Source: Nocardioides flavescens (GTDB lineage: Bacteria > Actinomycetota > Actinomycetes > Propionibacteriales > Nocardioidaceae). Taken from it: a stretch of DNA of 64,000 bases. The notes beneath the pieces are model-generated. The model searched no databases, had not been told where the DNA came from, and worked only from the letters and a program-made list of their open reading frames with translations. The translations under genes were made by a program, and so were the position numbers. Shown one piece after another: positions 1 to 9,542 of this stretch (position 1 is the first letter of the stretch; every line of letters starts with the position of its first letter). The stretch is from assembly GCF_009823805.1 (NCBI RefSeq), contig NZ_WUEK01000011.1:1-64000 (forward strand). Reading direction: 5' to 3'.

Positions 1-58
1 GCAAGGTCCCACCCATCACCCGGTTGACCAACCTGGCTGGACATCACAGCTAGCGACC

Positions 59-122
59 GTCTCGAAACCGCTCGACCTCAGGTAGTGGTTTCGAGACAGG
101 ACTCCGTCCTTCCTCAACCACC
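59..122. repeat. Dispersed GTCTCGAAACC / GGTTTCGAGAC repeat
   Basis: GTCTCGAAACC (59-69) is followed by its inverse, GGTTTCGAGAC, near 87-97, and then by a segment ending TCCTCAACCACC. The same building blocks recur at 7151-7243, 57827-57864 and 62773-62918, with a variant at 51609-51701. It lies next to the 3' end of the minus-strand gene that ends at 134. Positions 1-58 hold no gene that I can see. Confidence 0.75.
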
Positions 123-133
123 GGACCGGATGG

Positions 134-796
134 TCAGGCGACGGGGAGGGGCTCCGGCCGGGCGACGGGCGCCGGGTTGAGCAGCCCCTCGCGCTTGGCG
201 ACCCAGAGGGCGAGCGCGATGGTGGTGGCGATGGTGAGCACGTTGGTCGGCGGCACCGTGAGACCACGGACGAGGACGTAGGTGTCCGTCGAACTGCTGG
301 TCAGCACCCAGAGCATGATGCTGCCCTTGAGGATGAGGACGGTGCCCCACAGCGCGGTGAGCCCGGCGAAGAGGCGGCGCACGCCCGGGCGGGCCGCGAC
401 CTCGTCGTCGAGCGGGTAGAAGTCGGGGGCCATGCGGGCGATGATCGGCTTGCTGCTCAGCAGCGTCATCAGGAACGCGATGCCGATCGCCACGTCGGTG
501 AGCACCGGCTGCAGGAAGTACAGGAACGGGCTGTGCGCCGCGATCGACACCATCGTGCGCAGCGTCAGCACACCGGCCGCGAGCACCAGCAGCCCCGAGA
601 CCGGGCGGTGGGTGGCGCGGCGCCAGATCAGCGCGCCGTAGGTCCAGGCCAGGGCCGCGCCCATCGCGGGCCAGACGCCCCCGACGATGAACAGCGAGTA
701 GAACAGCACCCCGGGGATCAGGCAGCCCACGCTGATGCTGACGGTGGTGCGGCGCGCGACTTCGCGCAGCAGGACACGTCGCTCCGAGCAGGTCAT
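134..796 (-). CDS. VC0807-like integral membrane protein
   Basis: This 220-residue protein has about six hydrophobic helices and little soluble sequence. The first helices contain PGVLFYSLFIVGG and WPAMGAALAWTYGALIWRR, and a later cytoplasmic stretch reads KPIIARMAPDFYPLDDE. The pattern of paired helices around an arginine-rich loop resembles the uncharacterised VC0807-type membrane family; that match is from memory and no function is known. The open frame extends far upstream, but hydrophobic protein-like sequence begins only near the ATG at 796. A GTG two codons upstream (802) is an alternative start. The gene lies downstream of, and on the same strand as, the MacAB-type operon, separated by 140 bases, so it may be a separate unit. 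Confidence 0.7.
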   Translation of the reverse strand: MTCSERRVLLREVARRTTVSISVGCLIPGVLFYSLFIVGGVWPAMGAALAWTYGALIWRRATHRPVSGLLVLAAGVLTLRTMVSIAAHSPFLYFLQPVLTDVAIGIAFLMTLLSSKPIIARMAPDFYPLDDEVAARPGVRRLFAGLTALWGTVLILKGSIMLWVLTSSSTDTYVLVRGLTVPPTNVLTIATTIALALWVAKREGLLNPAPVARPEPLPVA

Positions 797-936
797 GGTC
801 ACATCACAGTCGCACAGATTCCTGAGCGTTGCCCCATCGCTGTCCACAGGCCGAAAGGCCGACGACCGGTCTGGCGCGTCGTGTCGTCTGCCGGCCACAC
901 TGCCGGCATTCGTGGCCCGTCGAGCACTGACCGCAG

Positions 937-1392
937 CTACTCTGCGGACGACTGCGCGGCGCCCGGTCCGCCGCTCGGCAGCTCGATGCCGCAGGCGGCC
1001 AAGGCCGCCTGGACGTCGGGGTCCGAGGCCAGGTCGCTCATGCCGCCGGGCCCGCCTGGGCCTCCCGACGGCGCCCCCGAGGGCATGTCTGTCGGCATGT
1101 CTGTCGGCATGTCGGTCGGCCGGTCCGTGGGTACGTCCGTGGGCACGTCGGTCGGCAGGGCATCGGCGAGTCCCGCCGCCTCGAGGCAGCTCTGGATCGC
1201 CTCGAACTGCGACCCGCCGCCCTGAGGCGCGCCGGAGGCGGCGCCACCGGAGGGGGCGCTGCTCGCTGTCCCGGTGGAGACGGTGTCCGAGCTGTCGTCG
1301 GAGCCGCACCCGGCCAGCGCGACCGCGAGCAGCACCGCGGCCGGAGCGGCGAGGAGCCGTGTCGAGGTGGTGCGGGGCAGGAGGTGGTTCAT
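937..1392 (-). CDS. Lipoprotein with P-T-D tandem repeat, last gene of MacAB operon
   Basis: A 151-residue exported lipoprotein. A hydrophobic signal runs to the lipobox LAGC, with Cys29 as the lipidation site, followed by a Ser/Gly-rich linker. Two short helical segments each carry one cysteine (FEAIQSCLEAAG near 63-74 and DVQAALAACGIELP near 126-139). They look like copies of one motif and could be joined by a disulfide. Between them are six to seven P-T-D tetrads (80-103) and a Gly/Pro stretch. The gene starts 26 bases after the preceding operon gene, so it is probably co-transcribed with the MacA/ABC/MacB exporter and may be its cargo or accessory. I do not recognise a characterised family. 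Confidence 0.75.
   Translation of the reverse strand: MNHLLPRTTSTRLLAAPAAVLLAVALAGCGSDDSSDTVSTGTASSAPSGGAASGAPQGGGSQFEAIQSCLEAAGLADALPTDVPTDVPTDRPTDMPTDMPTDMPSGAPSGGPGGPGGMSDLASDPDVQAALAACGIELPSGGPGAAQSSAE
1083..1157. repeat. Six-unit 12-bp tandem repeat inside the lipoprotein gene
   Basis: Units of the form GCATGTCTGTCG follow one another six times, with increasing divergence toward the right (GCATGTCGGTCG, GCCGGTCCGTGG, GTACGTCCGTGG, GCACGTCGGTCG). Read on the minus strand they encode a four-residue P-T-D-x repeat. Because the unit is a multiple of three, copy number can change without a frameshift. Confidence 0.85.
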
Positions 1393-1417
1393 CGCTTCTC
1401 GTTCCTGGTGGTGGGGT

Positions 1418-1912
1418 TCAGCGGACGGTGACGGAGGTCGCGGTGACGAGGCCCTGGGCGTCGGTGGTGCCGACGACGGAGACGGTGGTGCCGGCGCCGA
1501 CTCGCAGGTCGGCCGTCACGACGACCTGGTGAGCGGTGCCGCCGAGGTCGGTGACGGTCCAGGTCGTGCCGTCGGTGGCGGTGACGGTGCCGATGACGGC
1601 GGGCGCGTCGTCCTGAGACGGGGTGGTCGTAGAGGACGCGGAGCCCGTCGACTCGGTGTCCGTCGACGCAGCACCGGGCGGTCCGCCCTGGCCCATCCGG
1701 CCCATCGCTCCCGCCGCACCCGTCGCGCCGCCTGCGGGGAGCGCAGCCGTCGTGGACCCCCATCGCTGCTGCACGGTGGCGCCGGCGCAGAAGACGCACG
1801 AGGCGAGGAGCAGTGCCACGAGCAGCCGCCTCACGCGTGAGCGTCGTGGCGGCTCGGCGAGCCAGGCCTCGTCGTCGGGACGGTCGGTCGGGTCGGTCAC
1901 GGTGGTCCTCAC
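1418..1912 (-). CDS. Membrane-anchored beta-domain protein (DUF5666-like)
   Basis: A 164-residue protein with a short charged cytoplasmic N-terminus and one transmembrane helix at about 29-47 (LLVALLLASCVFCAGATV). A Gly/Ala/Ser/Thr-rich linker follows, then a C-terminal domain of alternating beta-type sequence (IGTVTATDGTTWTVTDL, VRVGAGTTVSVVG-like) that resembles small DUF5666-type beta barrels. The start codon is GTG, and its first bases overlap the TGA of the macB-like gene (GTGA at 1909-1912), so translation is probably coupled. It is encoded between the permease and the repeat lipoprotein. A periplasmic accessory role for the exporter is an inference from position only. Confidence 0.72.
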   Translation of the reverse strand: MRTTVTDPTDRPDDEAWLAEPPRRSRVRRLLVALLLASCVFCAGATVQQRWGSTTAALPAGGATGAAGAMGRMGQGGPPGAASTDTESTGSASSTTTPSQDDAPAVIGTVTATDGTTWTVTDLGGTAHQVVVTADLRVGAGTTVSVVGTTDAQGLVTATSVTVR

Positions 1913-3216
1913 TCGTAGCGCAGGGCGTCGATGGGTCGCAGCGACGCGGCCCGGTGGGCGGGGTAGAAGCCGAAGACGAGGCCGATCAGCACGGCGACCC
2001 CGAACGCCAGCGCCACGGAGTACGGCGCCACGACGGGCTGCACACCGACGATCTCGAAGCGGGAGCCGACGAGACCGGCGACGACCCCGAGGAGCCCGCC
2101 CAGCAGGGACAGCAGCACGGCCTCGACCAAGAACTGGCCGACGATGTCGCCACGCCGGGCACCGATCGCCTTGCGGATGCCGATCTCGCGGGTCCGCTCG
2201 GTGACGGTCACCAGCATGATGTTCATGACGCCGATGCCGCCGACCAGCAGGGAGATCGCGGCGACCGCCCCGAGCAGCACGGTGAACGTCTTGTTGGACT
2301 CGGTGGCGGCCTCGAGGAACGACGAGGCGTTGGAGACCGAGTAGTCCCGGTCGTCGGACGTCACGCCGTGCCGACTGTCGAGCACGGCGTAGAGCTGGGT
2401 CTCGGCGAGGTCGACGGTGTCCGCCGAGCTCGCCTTCACGACGATCGAGCCGAGGGCGCCGTAGCCGGACAGGGTGTCCTGCACCGCGGTGGCCGGGGCG
2501 ACGACCCGGTCGTCGGAGTCGGTGGGCCCGGTGCTGCCCTTGCTCTCCAGGATGCCGACCACCTGGAACTCGACGCCGTCGAAGGTCACGGTCTCCCCGA
2601 CCAGCGCGTCGACGTCGTCACCGACCAGGTCCTCGGCGACCGACGTCCCGACCACGGCGACCCGGGCGTGCGCCTCGTACTCCGCGTCGGTGAACGCGCG
2701 CCCGTCGGTGACCGAGGTGTTGTCGATGCGCAGGTAGGTCGGAGTGCTGCCGGTGAACGTCGACACCGCGTGCGAGGCGCCGTCGTAGGCCGCGGTCACC
2801 GACGAGGCGCTGACGACCGGCGCGACGCCGAGCACCGCGGACGCGTCGCCGTCCTCGGCGGCCTGCCAGATGGCCTCGGCGTCGGCCATCGTGAGCTCGG
2901 GGGTGCGGGTCGAGGTGGCGTTCTGGCTGGTCGAGTCGGCGGAGCCGCCCCCGCCGGGTCCGCCGAAGCCACCCCCGCCGCCACCTCCGCCGCCCCCGCG
3001 CCCGCCGGCGGCGGTCGAGCTGGCGGAGACCGTGAGCGTGTTGGTGCCGAGGCTGCTGATCTGGTCCTGCACGGCGCGGCTCGAGCCGGTGCCGACCGCG
3101 ACGAGCACGATCACGGCCGCCACCCCGATCAGGACTCCGAGGGTGGTCAGCAGTGACCGGGGCTTGTTGGCCGTCACGCCCTGCCAGGCGAACCGGAGCA
3201 CCTCGCGGACGTTCAT
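1909..3216 (-). CDS. MacB-type ABC transporter permease
   Basis: This 435-residue MacB/FtsX-family permease starts with an N-terminal helix (about 21-42), has a large extracytoplasmic domain (about 45-310), and ends with three C-terminal helices. The conserved cytoplasmic loop is visible as TERTREIGIRKAIGARR, followed by PAHRAASLRPIDALRYE at the end, both hallmarks of the family. The extracytoplasmic domain carries an unusual run of glycines at residues 71-91. The start overlaps the stop of the ATPase gene (ATGA, 3213-3216). With the ATPase and the MacA-like adaptor it should form an export machine for peptides, lipoproteins or hydrophobic compounds; substrate unknown. Confidence 0.9.
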   Translation of the reverse strand: MNVREVLRFAWQGVTANKPRSLLTTLGVLIGVAAVIVLVAVGTGSSRAVQDQISSLGTNTLTVSASSTAAGGRGGGGGGGGGGFGGPGGGGSADSTSQNATSTRTPELTMADAEAIWQAAEDGDASAVLGVAPVVSASSVTAAYDGASHAVSTFTGSTPTYLRIDNTSVTDGRAFTDAEYEAHARVAVVGTSVAEDLVGDDVDALVGETVTFDGVEFQVVGILESKGSTGPTDSDDRVVAPATAVQDTLSGYGALGSIVVKASSADTVDLAETQLYAVLDSRHGVTSDDRDYSVSNASSFLEAATESNKTFTVLLGAVAAISLLVGGIGVMNIMLVTVTERTREIGIRKAIGARRGDIVGQFLVEAVLLSLLGGLLGVVAGLVGSRFEIVGVQPVVAPYSVALAFGVAVLIGLVFGFYPAHRAASLRPIDALRYE

Positions 3217-3914
3217 CCGGCCAGCGCCCGCTGCGACCGGTCGGACACGACCACCCCGTCGCTCATCCGGATGACCCGGCGAGCGCGTTCGGCGACCTCG
3301 TCCTCGTGGGTGATGACGACCAGGGTCCGTCCCTCTGCGGCGAGCTCGTCGAAGAGGTCGAGCACGTCGGCGGTGCTGCGGGTGTCCAGGGCGCCGGTCG
3401 GCTCGTCGGCCAGGAGGAGGACGGGGTCGGTCGCGATGGCGCGGGCGACCGCGACCCGCTGCTGCTGCCCGCCCGAGAGCTCCGAGGGGTGGTGGCGCAC
3501 CCGGGCGGAGAGCCCCACCCGGTCGAGCGCGGCGAGGGCCCGCTCGCGACGCTCGGCGGCCGGGACGCCGGCGTACGCCAGCGGCAGCTCGACGTTGCGC
3601 AGCGCAGACGTGCGGGCGATGAGGTTGAAGCTCTGGAAGACGAAGCCGATCTTGCGGTTGCGCACCCAGGACAGCTGCCGGTCGTCGAGGCGGCGCACGT
3701 CGACCCCGTCGAGCAGGTAGCGGCCGGTGGAGCCCGTGTCGAGGCAGCCGACGATGTTCATCAGCGTGGACTTGCCCGACCCCGAGGCGCCCATGACGGC
3801 GACGTGCTCGCCCCGGCGGATCACCAGGTCGACGCCGGCGAGGGCGTGCACCTGGGCGTCGGCCGTGCCGTAGGTCTTGGTCACGCGCTGCAACTCGATG
3901 ACGGGCCCGCTCAC
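3213..3914 (-). CDS. MacB/LolD-type ABC transporter ATPase
   Basis: A 233-residue single nucleotide-binding domain. Walker A is GASGSGKST, the Q-loop lies in GFVFQSFNLI, the signature is LSGGQQQR, and Walker B is LLLADEPTGALD with a switch histidine in VVITHED. The 'NIVGCLD' and 'FNLIARTSALRNVELPL' segments are typical of the MacB/LolD/Type VII ABC subfamily. It energises the permease encoded immediately downstream. Its start overlaps the stop of the adaptor gene (ATGA, 3911-3914), so all three components are translationally coupled in the order adaptor, ATPase, permease. Confidence 0.95.
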   Translation of the reverse strand: MSGPVIELQRVTKTYGTADAQVHALAGVDLVIRRGEHVAVMGASGSGKSTLMNIVGCLDTGSTGRYLLDGVDVRRLDDRQLSWVRNRKIGFVFQSFNLIARTSALRNVELPLAYAGVPAAERRERALAALDRVGLSARVRHHPSELSGGQQQRVAVARAIATDPVLLLADEPTGALDTRSTADVLDLFDELAAEGRTLVVITHEDEVAERARRVIRMSDGVVVSDRSQRALAG

Positions 3915-5410
3915 GGTCCGCCCACCCCGCCGCCAGGAGCGCCACCGCCGGGGGCACCGCCGCCGCCCGCACCGGGGAACGTGAACCCGCCCGTGCCGGA
4001 GTCGTCGCTGGCGGCCACCACGACGCGGTCGCCGGGCTCGAGCCCGCTCAGCACCTCGGTGTCGGTGTCGCCGTGCACACCGGTGGTCACCTCCACGGTG
4101 CGGGTGCTGCCGTCGTCGTCGAGCACGGAGGCCGTGGTGCGGTCGCCGACCGTCGTGAGCGCCGAGCTCGAGACCCGGGTGACACCGTCGGCCTGGCCCG
4201 TGGTGACGACGACCTGGACGGTCGCCCCGAGCCGGACCCCGCGGTGGCGGGCGAGCCGCACGGTGACGCCGTACTCCACGACGTTGTTGGTGACGGTCTG
4301 GACGGTGTCGACGTGGGTGACCTCGCCGGTGAGCTCGGTGTCGCTGGCCTCGAGGGTGACCGTGGCCGCCTGACCGACCTCGACATCGGCGATGTCGGCC
4401 TCGGCGACGTACGACGTCACCTCGAGCGCGTCGGTGGAGGTGAGGGTCACGAAGCCCGAGGTGCTCGCCGAGGTCGTGTCGGAGGTGGACGTCGACGAGC
4501 CCGAGGAGCTGGACGAGCCCGACGAGCTCGTGGACTGCCCGACGCTGCCGTCGATCGCGGCCACGGTGCCCGCGATCGGCGCCCGCAGCGTCGTCTCGTC
4601 GAGCGCCTCCTGCGCCTGGTCGACCGTGATCTGCGCCTGCTGGACCGACGCGCGGGCGGAGGCCAGCTCACCGTCGGTCGCTCCCTCGGCGTTGACCGCG
4701 ACCTGGGCGCGGGTCGAGGCGAGCGAGGTGCGCGCTGCGGCGACGGACTGCTCGGCCTGCGCGATCTGCTGGCGGGCCTGCAGCAGGCCCGACTCGCGCT
4801 CGTTGCGGGCCTGGGTGAGCGCGGTGCGCGCGGCCGCTCGGTCCTCGGTCGTCGTGGCTGCGGCGAGGGCCCGCTCGGCCCGGGTCACGGCGGCATCGAG
4901 CTGGTGCCGGGTCACGGTGAGGCTCTGGCGGGCCTGGGTGAGGCTGAGCGCCGCGGCGTCGAGCTGTTGCTGTGAGGAGCGGACGGACGCCTCGTCCTGC
5001 ACGGTCTCGGCCTGCGTGCGGCCCGCCGCGACCGTGTCGTAGCCCGCCTGGGCCGCGTCGAGCGAGGTGTTCGCGAGGTCGAGCGCCTGCTGCGCCTCGG
5101 TCGGGTCCACCCGCGCCAGCGCCTGGCCTGCGGTGACCTCGTCACCGACGTCGACCAGGATCGCCGTCACCGTGCCGCCGTCGCCCTCGAACGACACGGC
5201 GGCGGTGCTCTGTGCCTCGACGTTGCCGCTGGCCGAGACCGTGGCCTGCACCGAGCCGGTGTCGACTGTGACGGTTTGCGCCGTGGTCGCCGCGACCGGG
5301 TCGCCGCCGTCGACGACCCGGAAGGTCATCACCCCGACAGCCACCAGGGCCAGCACGATCACGGCGTTCACGACCCAGCCCCGGCGCACCCGCGCCACCA
5401 CACCTCTCAC
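3911..5410 (-). CDS. MacA/HlyD-type membrane fusion adaptor
   Basis: A 499-residue periplasmic-adaptor-type protein. A single N-terminal transmembrane helix (about 14-31) is followed by a split biotinyl-lipoyl-like domain (VSASGNVEAQ ... DVGDEVTAGQALARVDPT and later TLRAPIAGTVAAIDGSVGQ). Between them is a long alpha-helical hairpin rich in Ala/Gln/Arg (about 105-270). A beta-barrel and membrane-proximal domain follow. Two low-complexity parts stand out: a Ser/Thr-rich insert after the lipoyl half (about residues 297-328) and a Gly/Pro-rich tail. The gene is first in the operon and starts 92 bases from the divergent phosphoglucomutase gene. In an organism without a Gram-negative outer membrane it probably links the permease to the cell wall space. 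Confidence 0.9.
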   Translation of the reverse strand: MRGVVARVRRGWVVNAVIVLALVAVGVMTFRVVDGGDPVAATTAQTVTVDTGSVQATVSASGNVEAQSTAAVSFEGDGGTVTAILVDVGDEVTAGQALARVDPTEAQQALDLANTSLDAAQAGYDTVAAGRTQAETVQDEASVRSSQQQLDAAALSLTQARQSLTVTRHQLDAAVTRAERALAAATTTEDRAAARTALTQARNERESGLLQARQQIAQAEQSVAAARTSLASTRAQVAVNAEGATDGELASARASVQQAQITVDQAQEALDETTLRAPIAGTVAAIDGSVGQSTSSSGSSSSSGSSTSTSDTTSASTSGFVTLTSTDALEVTSYVAEADIADVEVGQAATVTLEASDTELTGEVTHVDTVQTVTNNVVEYGVTVRLARHRGVRLGATVQVVVTTGQADGVTRVSSSALTTVGDRTTASVLDDDGSTRTVEVTTGVHGDTDTEVLSGLEPGDRVVVAASDDSGTGGFTFPGAGGGGAPGGGAPGGGVGGP

Positions 5411-5502
5411 GGCCCGGACTCCATCGTGCGCACCCGTCAGGAACCCCGCAGCAGCCTGTGCGGAGGGTGTGAGAGGGGGGCCGGGCAGGCCATGATGGGC
5501 GC

Positions 5503-7149
<1,647 letters not shown>

Positions 7150-7150
7150 G

Positions 7151-7243
7151 GTGGTTTCGAGACAGGACTTCGTCCTTCCTCAACCACCGACCAGGACCGA
7201 CCCGGTGGTTGAGGAGGCCGGCTACGGCCGTCTCGAAACCACC
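7151..7243. repeat. Dispersed repeat, two inverted copies between convergent genes
   Basis: GTGGTTTCGAGACAGGACTT begins a first copy that ends CAACCACC (7188). A second, inverted copy runs from GGTGGTTGAGGAGG (about 7204) to GTCTCGAAACCACC (7243). The two copies can fold into a long hairpin. The element starts directly after the pgm stop codon and ends 9 bases before the stop of the opposing gene, so it may act as a bidirectional terminator. Confidence 0.8.
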
Positions 7244-7251
7244 CGACGGGC

Positions 7252-7650
7252 TCAGAGGTGGTCGGGGACGATCAGGGCGTCGGGGTCGGCCCGCGGGGGC
7301 ACGTGGGAGAGCGCGAGCTGGACGAGCGCGACGCGGGCCTTGACGACGACGGTGCGCTTGATGCCGCGGGCGGGCTCGGTGAGGCGCTCCTCGACCGCGG
7401 CGGCGATCTCCTCGTCGGTGTACGTCGGCCGGGTGCCGACCGCGACCTCCTGATCGGGCAGCGCCACGAGCACTCCGAGCAGCTGGTCGCCGAGGCCGTC
7501 GAGGAGCTGGAAGCGCTGGAACTTGCTCAGCTCCTCCCACGCCTCGTCGGCCGTGCGCCGGCCCTTGCGCACCGACTTGTCCTGGGCCGCGAGCACGCTC
7601 TTGGCCGCCCCGGTGAGGGCGAGGGTCAGCTCCCGCTCGGTGAACCGCAT
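7252..7650 (-). CDS. Conserved actinobacterial hypothetical protein
   Basis: A 132-residue soluble, mostly helical protein with no signal peptide and no motif that I recognise. It begins MRFTERELTLALTGAAK and contains a basic segment KSVRKGRRTADEAWEEL. The frame is open six codons further upstream, but the ATG at 7650 gives a better protein start. The composition (charged helices, GIKRTVVVKARVAL in the C-terminal half) suggests a small cytoplasmic protein. It is convergent with pgm and divergent from the lipoprotein gene at 7714. No function is proposed. Confidence 0.65.
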   Translation of the reverse strand: MRFTERELTLALTGAAKSVLAAQDKSVRKGRRTADEAWEELSKFQRFQLLDGLGDQLLGVLVALPDQEVAVGTRPTYTDEEIAAAVEERLTEPARGIKRTVVVKARVALVQLALSHVPPRADPDALIVPDHL

Positions 7651-7713
7651 GGGTCCAGCCTCTCGCACCGGTCCCAGGTTGCACCGCGCGCCCGGATGGG
7701 CATGCTGTCCGAC

Positions 7714-8700
7714 ATGCGCCCCGTGACCACGCTGCTCCTCGCGGCCACGCTGCTACCCCTCACCGCCTGTGGCCTGATCGGTGCTGACGACGTGGAGCCG
7801 GGCGAGGTGGTCCGCGCCCAGGAAGAGGCCATCGACACCGGCGCGACCGGCACGCGTGAGCTCGAGCTGCAGCTGCCGGAGGGCCGGTTGACGGTGACCG
7901 TGGGTGCCCCCCTCGACGAGGTCCCTGCGGCCGACACCCTGGGCGAACGCGACCTGAGCCCGGCAGGCGGGGCCCGCCTGGTCCCGGTGACCTGGGAGGT
8001 CGACTCGGCCGGCACCTCGACGTTCCAGCGCTCGGTGGCCGGGCCGGGCACCGCTCCCGCCTCGCTCTCGCTCGTCGCCGGCGACGAGCCGACGGTGATC
8101 GACGACCGCTGGCGGCGCACCGGGGCGGCCTACGTCGCCGTCCCCGCCGACGGCGACCTGTCGGTCGCGATCGACTACGACGGTCTGACCCAGCGCGCCA
8201 GCGTCGACGGTCAGGACCGGGAGGTCCCGGCGATCGCCCGGTCCCTATACGACGCGCCGGACGAGCCGGCTGACCAGGCCTGTGCGGACGTCGTCGTCAC
8301 CGGCGTCGCCGAGGTGACGCAGGTCGACGCCCCCGCGCTGAGCTGCCGCCTCGCGCTCGGCGAGGCGGCGTACGTCGCGGGACCCGGCTGGGCCGATGAC
8401 GTGCCGTGGCGAGTCGTGGAGGTGAGCGTCGACCCTGGTGACGTCACCGCGCCCGACGGCTCGACCTACGCCGCGACCTCCGCGGAAGAGACCATCACGC
8501 TGAACGGTGCCGAGCCCGTCGCGACCGTCTCGACCGTCGGCACCACCGACGACGGCCTCGGTGAGGGCGTGGTCGTGTTCCCCGGCGGCGCCGCCGCCTC
8601 GGAGGTGGGCATCAGGCGGACCTTCGCGCTCACGAAGGTGTCGGGGTCCGGTCCTGCGAACGCCGCGATGACGGTCTCCAGCACCACCGCGGTCGGCTGA
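7714..8700 (+). CDS. Secreted lipoprotein of unknown function
   Basis: A 328-residue exported protein. The first 20 residues form a signal with lipobox LTAC (MRPVTTLLLAATLLPLTACG), so it should be anchored to the outer face of the membrane. The rest is beta-rich and acidic, with repeats of ELELQLPEGRLTVTVG-like strands and no transmembrane segment. Four cysteines beyond the lipobox could form disulfides. The open frame extends about 450 bases upstream over the opposing gene, but the signal peptide fixes the start near 7714; in-frame ATGs at 7696 and 7702 are alternatives. It faces the WXG100-like unit, whose last gene ends 14 bases away. Confidence 0.75.
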   Translation: MRPVTTLLLAATLLPLTACGLIGADDVEPGEVVRAQEEAIDTGATGTRELELQLPEGRLTVTVGAPLDEVPAADTLGERDLSPAGGARLVPVTWEVDSAGTSTFQRSVAGPGTAPASLSLVAGDEPTVIDDRWRRTGAAYVAVPADGDLSVAIDYDGLTQRASVDGQDREVPAIARSLYDAPDEPADQACADVVVTGVAEVTQVDAPALSCRLALGEAAYVAGPGWADDVPWRVVEVSVDPGDVTAPDGSTYAATSAEETITLNGAEPVATVSTVGTTDDGLGEGVVVFPGGAAASEVGIRRTFALTKVSGSGPANAAMTVSSTTAVG

Positions 8701-8713
8701 GACCGAGAACCGG

Positions 8714-9541
8714 TCAGCTCGGCTTCCAGGGCCCGTTGATGTTGCCCTTGTCGAGGTCGGAGTAGTCGGGCCACTGCTTGCCCGGCAACCCGCGCTCGCC
8801 GAAGGTAGCGGTGAGGCTGTCCCAGTCGCCGGCGCGGCCGACGTTGAGGTCGATCATGTACTGGTTGGTGTCGGTGAGGATCGTGGTCGCGGACGATCCT
8901 GCCGCGGCGATGACCTTGATCGCCGTGCCCGCGCCGGCGGTCGGCCAGTTGCCGACGTTGCCCAGCTCGCCGATGAGGCCGACGACGTCGGTGGCGAGGT
9001 CGAGGACGTTCTGGAGCTGCTTGTTCCAGAACGACAGCAACTCGACGGCGTGGTCGTCGAGCAGATCGGCGGCGTCCTTGAGCATGTCGGACATGCCCTG
9101 GATCGCCTCGAGCTGGGAGGTCGACATGTTGGTGTAGGCGATGTAGGCGTTGCCGGACCAGCTGTCGGCCAGGTAGGCGTTGGCCTGCTCGACCTTGCCG
9201 TGCTGCTCCCCGAGAGCAGTGACGGCGTCCTTGTAGGCACTCGAGATGCCCGACATCTTCAGCGGGTCGCCGAGCATCGAACCGACGTCCTGACGGATCT
9301 GCCCGGCGACCTTGTCCCAGAGCTCGCTGATCTCCTTCATCTTGTCCTCGCACTGCTCCTTGAGGTGCTTGCCGAGGAAGTAGCCGGCGAGACCGCCGGT
9401 GAGGCCGCCGATGAGGTCGAGGTGGGAGGTGACGCTCGTGGCCACGGCCTCGAAGTACTGACCGATCTTGGCGCTGACGTCGTCGAGCGCGTCGTCGATC
9501 TGGGTGAGGAAGACCTCGGGGTCCTTGCTGGGCTGGGCCAC
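8714..9541 (-). CDS. Long WXG100-like / ESX-associated helical protein
   Basis: A 275-residue, largely alpha-helical protein with no signal peptide. The central region has ADSWSGNAYIAYTNM, a W-S-G turn between two helices as in WXG100/EsxA proteins, with helix heptads on both sides. The N-terminal part contains a glycine-rich hydrophobic hairpin, LIGGLTGGLAGYFLG (about 43-57). It is last of three overlapping or adjacent minus-strand genes, after the 142-residue WXG100-like protein and the putative YbaB-like protein. Family knowledge suggests export by a type VII (ESX) secretion system, but no ESX ATPase lies in this window. The tail ends in GNINGPWKPS with no recognised enzymatic domain. Confidence 0.68.
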   Translation of the reverse strand: MAQPSKDPEVFLTQIDDALDDVSAKIGQYFEAVATSVTSHLDLIGGLTGGLAGYFLGKHLKEQCEDKMKEISELWDKVAGQIRQDVGSMLGDPLKMSGISSAYKDAVTALGEQHGKVEQANAYLADSWSGNAYIAYTNMSTSQLEAIQGMSDMLKDAADLLDDHAVELLSFWNKQLQNVLDLATDVVGLIGELGNVGNWPTAGAGTAIKVIAAAGSSATTILTDTNQYMIDLNVGRAGDWDSLTATFGERGLPGKQWPDYSDLDKGNINGPWKPS

Positions 9542-9542
9542 C

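Noticed and set aside
797..1309. N-terminal extension of the membrane protein frame at 134-796 (391 codons in all)
   Set aside because: The extra part is Arg/Ala/Pro-rich, overlaps the lipoprotein gene in another frame, and has no protein-like pattern; true sequence begins at 796.
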